A stretch of DNA of 10,764 nt. Source: Minisyncoccota bacterium (GTDB lineage Bacteria; Verrucomicrobiota; Lentisphaeria; Oligosphaerales; MVZH01). The DNA lies in the NCBI GenBank assembly GCA_021734725.1, contig JAIPIM010000122.1, positions 1 to 10,764 of the forward strand. Direction: 5' to 3'. Below the pieces are notes generated by a model. That model had not been told where the DNA came from. It did no database searches and worked only from the letters and a program-made list of their open reading frames with translations. Below, piece after piece: positions 1 to 5,652 of the stretch; the first letter of the stretch is position 1, and each line of letters begins with the position of its first letter. A program made the translations under genes and the position numbers.

Positions 1-617
1 CCACAGTACAGGTTAAGCGTCGCGGTCTTGCCGCCTGCATAGTCAATAAGCAACTGCACGTACTCACCTTGACCGCGCTTGCTGACGCCGGTGACGCTTG
101 CTCCCATGCATGAAACAACTATTTCAAGCGGATGGATCACATATTCGTGCACGGAACCGCCCGGAGCAAATACGACCATATGCTGAACATTGCTTCGTCC
201 ACCGACAGTCTGTACGTGATCCTGGATCCCCGTATAACGCAAAGCGGAACTGCTGCTGACAGGGACATTCCACTCATCCGCCAGTTCGAAAATACGCTTC
301 GCCGTTTCAAAGTCCGGCGCAAATGTCTTGTCCACGAACGTGGGTTTGCCACAGGGGAAAACCTTCTCGCACATGTCCAGATGCATTTCCGGATTCGACG
401 GCGCCAACACGGCAAAGCAATCCACACCCTCGTTCATGGCTTCAACCGTATCGTAAAAAGGAACATCATTCTCTTCCGCCCACTGCTTGCCGCCGCTCGT
501 CATTGCGGTGCATCCGGCAACCTCAAAGCCTTTTGCCAGGGACTCCGCCCGGATAATGCGCAAATACGTGTTTGCATGAAATTCGTCCAACTCATAGTCA
601 ACAAAACCAATCTTCAT
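1..617 (-). CDS. Gfo/Idh/MocA-family oxidoreductase C, N-terminal part (cut by window edge)
   Basis: This open frame starts at ATG 617-615 and runs off the left edge, giving 205 codons without a stop. A GGAG ribosome binding site lies just upstream, and the stop of the preceding oxidoreductase gene is 15 bp away, so the two are probably co-transcribed. The protein begins MKIGFVDYELDEFHANTY and has the layout of a Gfo/Idh/MocA dehydrogenase: a Rossmann-like first part (about 1-120), then the start of the alpha/beta dimerisation and substrate domain. The usual E-K-P is replaced by D96-K97-T98. H162-P-L-E165 stands where the family usually has HxxD. The classical GxGxxG dinucleotide loop is not visible near the N-terminus, so cofactor binding is less certain than in its two paralogues. 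A cytoplasmic sugar or inositol-type dehydrogenase is the most likely role; the substrate cannot be read from the sequence. The family call is firm, the activity is not. Confidence 0.85.
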   Translation of the reverse strand, partial: MKIGFVDYELDEFHANTYLRIIRAESLAKGFEVAGCTAMTSGGKQWAEENDVPFYDTVEAMNEGVDCFAVLAPSNPEMHLDMCEKVFPCGKPTFVDKTFAPDFETAKRIFELADEWNVPVSSSSALRYTGIQDHVQTVGGRSNVQHMVVFAPGGSVHEYVIHPLEIVVSCMGASVTGVSKRGQGEYVQLLIDYAGGKTATLNLYC

Positions 618-632
618 CTTCCGGTTCTCCAT

Positions 633-1574
633 TCAATAACACGCCTGTATAACTTCCACCGCACGCAAGCCATCGTACGCCGTGCAGAACGGCGGCACAG
701 TACCTTCAATAGCTGCCAGGAAGTTGGCTGTCTCTTCCGCGAATCCACGGCTTGATTCGACCGGTACATTCTCCCAGTCCTTGTCACCGGATTTGAGCCG
801 TACACAATCCGGTTCCGTATAGTCGTAAACAACTTTGCCGTCAGTTCCAGACACTTCAACGACGGCTTCGCCAACCGCTACGCACCATGACGCCGCAAGA
901 CATCCAACGGCCCCCGATTCACTTTTCACCAGCAACATGCTGGCGTCCTCCACATGGATCTTCTCGTTGTGCATATGAACCGCGGCACACTGCTCCGTAA
1001 TTTCCCCGCATAGAAAACGGAACAGATCAACGGAGTGAGCGGATGTATCCATCATGGTCCCCCCCCCAGAGATATCTTTCTGAGCAAACCATGTGTCGTA
1101 GAGCCGCTGGCCGGGGCCGCAAAACGTGTTGCGAAACAAGACAACATCGCCAATGGCGCCACCCGAAACCAATTCATGCATTTTCCGCGCGGCAGGTAAA
1201 ATACGATGCCGAAAGGCCGTCAGGAAAATCGCATCGGACTTATCCGCGGCCTCGCAAATTTGTGCCGCCGCCTCGACGGTGTTTGCCAACGGCTTTTCGC
1301 ACAACACATGGATACCCTTCTTCAGCGCCAGCAGCGCGGCCTCGGCATGCGCATCCGGTGGCGTGCAAATGCTTATCGCATCGACTTGCCCCGACCGGAT
1401 GAGCGCTTCAGCACTGTCGAACATTTCGGCGCCGCCACTTTCAGCAGCCAAATTGCCAAGCGCCTCGGCGTTGACATCGGCAAGCGCCGTGATCGAGGCG
1501 CCGTTTTCCTGGTAGCCAGCCAAATGCGAATGCGCAATACCACCACACCCAATAATCCCAATCCGTGTCGTCAT
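633..1574 (-). CDS. Gfo/Idh/MocA-family NAD(P)-dependent oxidoreductase B
   Basis: A complete 313-residue gene, ATG at 1574, preceded by an AAGGAC ribosome binding site about 7 bp upstream. The N-terminal Rossmann fold carries the dinucleotide loop G9-C-G-G-I-A (reads IGIIGCGGIAHSH). The family motif C92-E93-K94-P95 supplies the lysine expected at the active site. D176-T-S-A-H180-S-V-D183 matches the conserved HxxD that contributes catalytic residues in this family. At 313 residues it is slightly short (family commonly about 330-390) but has both domains. It is likely a cytoplasmic NAD(P)-dependent dehydrogenase or related enzyme acting on a sugar, inositol or sugar acid; the substrate is unknown. 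It lies between the beta-helix gene and oxidoreductase C in the same orientation. The conserved triple glycine 170-172 is encoded by nine consecutive G bases (window 1059-1067), a possible slippage site. Confidence 0.93.
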   Translation of the reverse strand: MTTRIGIIGCGGIAHSHLAGYQENGASITALADVNAEALGNLAAESGGAEMFDSAEALIRSGQVDAISICTPPDAHAEAALLALKKGIHVLCEKPLANTVEAAAQICEAADKSDAIFLTAFRHRILPAARKMHELVSGGAIGDVVLFRNTFCGPGQRLYDTWFAQKDISGGGTMMDTSAHSVDLFRFLCGEITEQCAAVHMHNEKIHVEDASMLLVKSESGAVGCLAASWCVAVGEAVVEVSGTDGKVVYDYTEPDCVRLKSGDKDWENVPVESSRGFAEETANFLAAIEGTVPPFCTAYDGLRAVEVIQACY

Positions 1575-1619
1575 ATTCTGTCCTTATTTGTTTTTCTACA
1601 CCAGTCCCATCCGGTACAC

Positions 1620-1648
1620 AGTCGGCATGCCGACTCTATACGGAGTCG
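1620..1648. repeat. Overlapping palindromes between beta-helix gene and oxidoreductase B
   Basis: AGTCGGCATGCCGACT (1620-1635) is a perfect 16-bp palindrome. It overlaps a second inverted repeat, CGACTC-TATACG-GAGTCG (1631-1648), sharing CGACT, so in RNA the two hairpins exclude each other. Both lie in the 86-bp gap between the beta-helix stop and oxidoreductase B start. No T run follows, so this is not a classical intrinsic terminator. An mRNA processing or stabilising hairpin, or a protein-binding site, is possible. Confidence 0.6.
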
Positions 1649-1660
1649 TTTCCGATTAAG

Positions 1661-3532
1661 CTATTTCCGTTCCTGTACGGCTTCTTCCAGCGTGTTGTTC
1701 TCGTTCACGACGGACGGATCTACTCCTTTCAAAACCGCGATGTTCCGACCGTTTTCTTCAAGCACGCTGTTCTTGAACACATTTTCTTTGCATTGCTCGT
1801 CTTTGAAGAGAATCGCTAAATTGCAGCGACGCCATTCGTTGGCCTCAAAGACATTTGCCTGGGCCTTCTCCAGCACAAGTCCAGCGTTACCCATCATGGA
1901 TGCGTTGTCGACCACCGCATTACGCCGGACCTGGTGACCGGAAGCGTCGTTCAGCCAGATACCGCGCATGCGGCAATTGGACAACCGGTTGTCCTCCAGT
2001 ACACAATCTTTCGAGCCGCCGATCCGAATGCCGGAATACCCCGCCAGGCGAATGCGGTTTTTACGGATTTCCAGGGCCTCGGAACCGCCGCAACGAATGC
2101 CCATCCCGACCGCACTTATGGTATTGTCCTCTATAAGCACCCCTTTGCTGCCGCCGACCTGTATACCACCAATACTATGGTGCAGGCGGTTGCCCCGAAC
2201 CGCGGTTTGACCACCCGCGGATCCACTGACAGTCACCGCATACCGAGCATGAAAGAAATCGTTGTTCTGAATGACGCAGCCAGTCACCCCGTCGGTCTGG
2301 AGCCCCCTGAATGTTCTGGACACTTCGTTTTCCGCCACAAGTGTATTTGCCGAATTTACGCGCACGCCGATATTTGCCTGAATGACCCGGTTGCCGACAA
2401 TGCTGACGTCGGTATTCCCCTCTCTGGCCCACACGCCGTTGTCGCCCGACCCGACAACCAGGTTGTCGCGTATGGCAATGCCGGGCCGGGGCTTGTCCTT
2501 GGGGCCGGTGTGGATGTAAAGACCAACCTGGGTTGAGTAGAAGACCTTGTTGTTTTGACAGCGCGTCCGTTCGCCCATCAGGATAATCCCGTAGTGACTG
2601 TTCACCACCAGATTGTCTTCCACCAGCGAGTCGTCGCACGCACCCTCGACATTGATAGCGGTCCAGCCGGTGCCCAGAATGACGTTCCTGCGATATACCT
2701 GCCGCGGCGCCTTCCCGTTGGTGCCGATCCCCTCCTTGCCGCACCAGCTGATATAGTTGTCTTCGATAATGTTATCACTGCTGCCATATAAAAACACGCC
2801 GTATTCCACCGAGTCGTGCACGTAATTTCCCCGAGCGACGTTGTGCCCCTGTCCCAATATCGTGAAGATGCCTTTGACGGTGCTGTACAGATGGCAGTTT
2901 TCCACGAGTAATCCGCGCGATGCCGATCCGCCGGTATAAAGGCCGGTGCATCGCGACATCCGGCAGTGGCGGACAATTGTCCCCTGAGTATCGACCAGCC
3001 GAAACGCATAAGCGCGCGCGGGCGTGTCGGCAGTCGGCGGGTCCCCTTCCACCAGCACATTTTCGATCAGGATCCGCGTGTTTTTTGACTGAGAGAAAGG
3101 AAGCTGGATGTCGATGGCTGCTTGATCGCGAATTCCGCGAAACGCCAAGTTCCGGAATACGAACGGATCGTCCACCGTGCCGCTGCCTTCGACAAGCGCG
3201 TCGGGCTTCTCCGTCGCCGCCTTGATCTCGGCCACGTTTTTGAACCGCATCGGCTCTGCTTCGCGCAGAATCGATGCGTCGAGCAACCCAACGCCTGTTG
3301 GCCGGTCTGGAATGGTTGGAACGGGGATCGGTATGTTCCAGGATGGATCCGCGGGTTCCACCAAATGCATAAGATCCCCGGGCGCATCGGCGTTTCGGTT
3401 CTCCGACGTCTGAGGATCCTCCGCGGCAAACGAAAATATCGCAATCCAACTGAATACTGCCGCGATCGACAAAGATCTGAACACGGCATGCTGTTGGGAA
3501 GTGCGACGGACTGCGCGTATTTCCGGTTTCAT
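1661..3532 (-). CDS. Secreted right-handed parallel beta-helix repeat protein (NosD/pectate-lyase-like fold)
   Basis: A 623-residue protein starting at ATG 3532 with an AAGGAT ribosome binding site 7 bp upstream. Residues 1-36 look like a Sec signal peptide: a basic start (RAVRR), a hydrophobic core (LSIAAVFSWIAIFSF) and a likely signal peptidase I site after A36 (SFA|AED). Residues about 130-600 form a parallel beta-helix. An asparagine ladder recurs every 21-29 residues (N259, 283, 307, 328, 357, 381, 402, 424, 448, 470, 492, 515, 538), usually as (E/R)-(D/N/R)-N followed by a hydrophobic strand, giving about 13 countable coils. Coil 5 is widened by an HTGPKDKPRPG loop at 341-351. This fold occurs in polysaccharide lyases, hydrolases, C5-epimerases and NosD-like binding proteins; I cannot assign one activity. 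Between sugar-type oxidoreductase genes, the best guess is polysaccharide modification or binding in the periplasm or outside the cell. Confidence 0.9.
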   Translation of the reverse strand: MKPEIRAVRRTSQQHAVFRSLSIAAVFSWIAIFSFAAEDPQTSENRNADAPGDLMHLVEPADPSWNIPIPVPTIPDRPTGVGLLDASILREAEPMRFKNVAEIKAATEKPDALVEGSGTVDDPFVFRNLAFRGIRDQAAIDIQLPFSQSKNTRILIENVLVEGDPPTADTPARAYAFRLVDTQGTIVRHCRMSRCTGLYTGGSASRGLLVENCHLYSTVKGIFTILGQGHNVARGNYVHDSVEYGVFLYGSSDNIIEDNYISWCGKEGIGTNGKAPRQVYRRNVILGTGWTAINVEGACDDSLVEDNLVVNSHYGIILMGERTRCQNNKVFYSTQVGLYIHTGPKDKPRPGIAIRDNLVVGSGDNGVWAREGNTDVSIVGNRVIQANIGVRVNSANTLVAENEVSRTFRGLQTDGVTGCVIQNNDFFHARYAVTVSGSAGGQTAVRGNRLHHSIGGIQVGGSKGVLIEDNTISAVGMGIRCGGSEALEIRKNRIRLAGYSGIRIGGSKDCVLEDNRLSNCRMRGIWLNDASGHQVRRNAVVDNASMMGNAGLVLEKAQANVFEANEWRRCNLAILFKDEQCKENVFKNSVLEENGRNIAVLKGVDPSVVNENNTLEEAVQERK

Positions 3533-3608
3533 GAACAGTATCCTTGGTTATTTATACCAACGGTGTGTCAAAAAGAACACGTTTCGCCAATTTCCTCATC
3601 GATTCAGG

Positions 3609-4676
3609 TCATTCTAACTCCACTGCCTTCCCGGTCTTGATCGACCGATCCGCCGCCAAAACAATACGCAAACTGTTCACGGCATCCCGGAGGTGCGACG
3701 AAAGATCCACGTCATCGCGGATCGCCTTCAGCAAATAAGCCTGCTCGCGGGCGCACAGTTCATCATGGTCCGGCTCGTCACTCATGTCAACGAGATCGTC
3801 CTCGCGCGTAAACCGGCCATCCGAGTCCCTCGCCGCATGGTGTACGCGCAAACGATTGGTCTTGGTGTGGGCATCGATATCGGCGGATTCGTGGCCGCCG
3901 TCGGCACTGACAATACTCACCGCCCCCTCCGGTCCCACAACGTCCTTTACAAAATGGGCAGTCTCGCTCATCATCGGCCCCCAGCCGGCTTCGTACCAGC
4001 CCACGGAACCGTCGTCAAACACGACTTGAAGCTGACCGTAGTTGTACATACTCTCCGGAATCTCGTCGGACAGGCGAGCACCAACAGCTTGCACGCGCAC
4101 TGGACGCGCCCGCGTCATCTGACACATGATATCCACGTAGTGAACACCGCAATCCACAATCGGCGACATAGTGTTCATTAAGTTGCGGTGCGATTCCCAT
4201 TCCCGACCCGTACTCTGCTGGTTCAGGTTCATTCGCATGACCAGGGGCTTGCCTAATCCGCGCGCAATGTCAACGAATCGCGTCCACGAGGGATGATGCC
4301 GCAAGATGTAACCAACCACCACTTTGCGCCCCGTCTCACGAGCTTTGGCAACGACCGTTTCCGCTTCCTCCACGGTAAGAGCAATGGGCTTCTCTACAAA
4401 CACGTGGGCCCCCTGCTCCATGGCGCGAATAGCGAACGGCGCATGCGTGTCCGTATACGTGCCGATCACCACGACGTCCGGCCGCGTAGCTTCAAGCACA
4501 TCCTCGTAATTGTCGAATTCAGGTAAACCGCCAAGATCCCGAGACAGCCGGCCGCGACTCTCCGGCCCACGACTGACCACACCGACAATCCGGCAATCCT
4601 TCCTGCCATGATACGCCCGTGCATGCGACGCGCCCATATGCCCACAGCCGACAATCAACACTCGACAGTCATTCAT
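3609..4676 (-). CDS. Gfo/Idh/MocA-family NAD(P)-dependent oxidoreductase A
   Basis: A 355-residue protein, ATG at 4676, with an AGGGAG ribosome binding site about 9 bp upstream. The Rossmann domain opens with VLIVGCGHMGASHAR, containing the dinucleotide loop G10-C-G-H-M-G15. V94-E95-K96-P97 is the family active-site motif. D175-C-G-V-H179-Y-V-D182 is the conserved HxxD segment of the C-terminal domain. Its length is normal for the family, and it appears complete and intact. It is the first gene of operon 2, immediately behind a good promoter candidate and followed after 76 bp by the secreted beta-helix gene. A cytoplasmic NAD(P)-dependent sugar or sugar-alcohol dehydrogenase is likely; the substrate is not recognisable. 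It differs clearly in sequence from oxidoreductases B and C, so this is not a recent tandem duplication. Confidence 0.93.
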   Translation of the reverse strand: MNDCRVLIVGCGHMGASHARAYHGRKDCRIVGVVSRGPESRGRLSRDLGGLPEFDNYEDVLEATRPDVVVIGTYTDTHAPFAIRAMEQGAHVFVEKPIALTVEEAETVVAKARETGRKVVVGYILRHHPSWTRFVDIARGLGKPLVMRMNLNQQSTGREWESHRNLMNTMSPIVDCGVHYVDIMCQMTRARPVRVQAVGARLSDEIPESMYNYGQLQVVFDDGSVGWYEAGWGPMMSETAHFVKDVVGPEGAVSIVSADGGHESADIDAHTKTNRLRVHHAARDSDGRFTREDDLVDMSDEPDHDELCAREQAYLLKAIRDDVDLSSHLRDAVNSLRIVLAADRSIKTGKAVELE

Positions 4677-4725
4677 GGAACAGACTCCCTACACGGTCCC
4701 CGCACAAAGTTCAACTGTTTATTGT

Positions 4726-4753
4726 ATTTTATCATATGACATGATTATTTCAA
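4726..4753 (-). promoter_or_regulatory. Sigma70-like promoter of operon 2
   Basis: On the minus strand, TTGAAA (4753-4748) and TAAAAT (4731-4726) are separated by 16 bp, in an AT-rich patch unlike its surroundings. The -10 box is about 50 bp before ATG 4676 of oxidoreductase A. Both hexamers and the spacing fit a sigma70-type promoter driving the whole operon. Assigned by eye. Confidence 0.55.
4731..4745. promoter_or_regulatory. Inverted repeat between -35 and -10, operator candidate
   Basis: ATCAT-ATGAC-ATGAT forms a perfect 5-bp inverted repeat with a 5-bp centre, filling most of the spacer of the operon 2 promoter. A dimeric repressor bound here would block RNA polymerase directly, as expected for a substrate-inducible sugar operon. 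No regulator gene lies in the window. The arms are short, so chance in an AT-rich patch is possible. Confidence 0.35.
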
Positions 4754-4764
4754 GTTAGTCTTTT

Positions 4765-4801
4765 AAAAAACTTCCGGGAGAAGGTAGCGTAGGCCTCCGG
4801 A
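4765..4801 (-). terminator. Weak terminator candidate after operon 1
   Basis: Read on the minus strand, TCCGGAGG pairs imperfectly with CCT then CCGGA (arms at 4801-4794 and 4784-4773, with a 4-nt bulge), followed by AG and six Ts at 4770-4765. It is about 160 bp after the phosphoesterase stop and just upstream of the operon 2 promoter, the right place to separate the two units. The stem is interrupted, so confidence is low. Confidence 0.3.
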
Positions 4802-4860
4802 TCCGCCGCCGCGGAACCGACGCGGGACAGGGTATCGGATGTTGCGTATTGCCGATCACG

Positions 4861-4892
4861 GACGCACAGACGTACAGACGCACAAACTCACA
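4861..4892. repeat. Short degenerate 8-bp tandem repeat, four units
   Basis: The plus strand reads GACGCACA, GACGTACA, GACGCACA, AACTCACA in direct succession. Units 1 and 3 are identical, unit 2 differs by one base, and unit 4 differs by two. It lies in non-coding sequence downstream of the phosphoesterase gene. Function unknown; it could be replication slippage debris or a binding-site array. Confidence 0.6.
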
Positions 4893-4956
4893 CAGCGCGA
4901 TAACGGTTGCGGATCAATTTTCGCCGTCTGTTCGCGATCTCCCTCGCGCGCAGCCG

Positions 4957-5652
4957 TCACCCATAATCGCAGGCCGGGGACAAAGGGTTGAAAACGTATT
5001 CGAACGCGAAGTCGGGTCCCAGCAGTCCGTAGCCTTCCCAACTCCGCGGCAGGCCGCAGTAACGTATGCCGTCGATCGTGCGGTCAAACCAAGCATGATG
5101 GTGACCGAACAGCCAGAGGGTTGGCTGAACGTGAGCGGCAATTCGATCTCCGCCTTGAAATCCAGGCGGGCCATAGTGTTCAAAGCCTTTCGTCCCAGGA
5201 ACGCCGATGCCGGCGGGACAGTCATGGCTTATCACCACATCGATGGCAACGGGATCATATCGAAGGCATCGGTTGACATCCCGCGCCGTGATCTCAGCGC
5301 CCATTGGGGTCATGTGCGCATCCATGTAAGCCGCCCCCCCGATAGCGAGAAACCCCATGCCCCCAATCCGATGCACTGTTCCCCGCTGCCAATGGCACAT
5401 CACGTCCCTGTATGCACTGGCCAAATGGGTGAGGGATTGGTGGTCTTCGTGGTTACCCTCAATATAAAAGACGGGACGCGCAAACCGTCCGCCGCGACGG
5501 CGGAAAAAACGCTTCAGCTCGGAACTGAATAGGCCGACATCGCCCAGAACAAGCACTGCCTCCAATGCCGTTCCAACACGCTTTTCGGCATGTTTAATCT
5601 GGCTGTTCACACACTCGAACCTGCAGTGAATGTCACTCAAAACGAGAATCAC
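4957..5652 (-). CDS. Calcineurin-like metallophosphoesterase
   Basis: A 231-residue cytoplasmic protein with all the metal-binding blocks of the family: D7-I-H9, G37-D38-V-G40, G66-N67-H68-E69-D70, S142-H143-D144 and G183-H184-H185. The set is intact, so it should bind two metal ions and hydrolyse a phosphomonoester or phosphodiester. The start is GTG at 5652-5650, overlapping the stop of the upstream sensor gene as GTGA, with a G-rich stretch upstream as a possible ribosome binding site. This indicates translational coupling. There is no signal peptide or membrane segment. The substrate is unknown; small-molecule phosphodiesters, nucleotides and nucleic acids are all possible for this superfamily. 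The coupling to a DUF294 nucleotidyltransferase-domain protein suggests the two act on the same nucleotide or modification, which is inference. It is the last gene of operon 1. Confidence 0.92.
   Translation of the reverse strand: MILVLSDIHCRFECVNSQIKHAEKRVGTALEAVLVLGDVGLFSSELKRFFRRRGGRFARPVFYIEGNHEDHQSLTHLASAYRDVMCHWQRGTVHRIGGMGFLAIGGAAYMDAHMTPMGAEITARDVNRCLRYDPVAIDVVISHDCPAGIGVPGTKGFEHYGPPGFQGGDRIAAHVQPTLWLFGHHHAWFDRTIDGIRYCGLPRSWEGYGLLGPDFAFEYVFNPLSPACDYG

Noticed and set aside
1206..1937. Plus-strand open frame of 243 codons
   Set aside because: It overlaps oxidoreductase B and the beta-helix gene on the opposite strand and shows no protein-like motif or ribosome binding site context.
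2175..3449. Several long minus-strand frames inside the beta-helix gene
   Set aside because: They are out of frame with the asparagine-ladder protein and rich in R and G; the true frame has a signal peptide and regular repeats.
3533..3608. Promoter for the beta-helix gene from TTGACA and TATAAA on the minus strand
   Set aside because: The two boxes are only 9 bp apart, too close for a sigma70 promoter, so read-through from the operon 2 promoter is simpler.
4849..5532. Plus-strand open frame of 227 codons
   Set aside because: It runs antisense to the metallophosphoesterase, whose metal-binding motifs are complete, and has no motif of its own.
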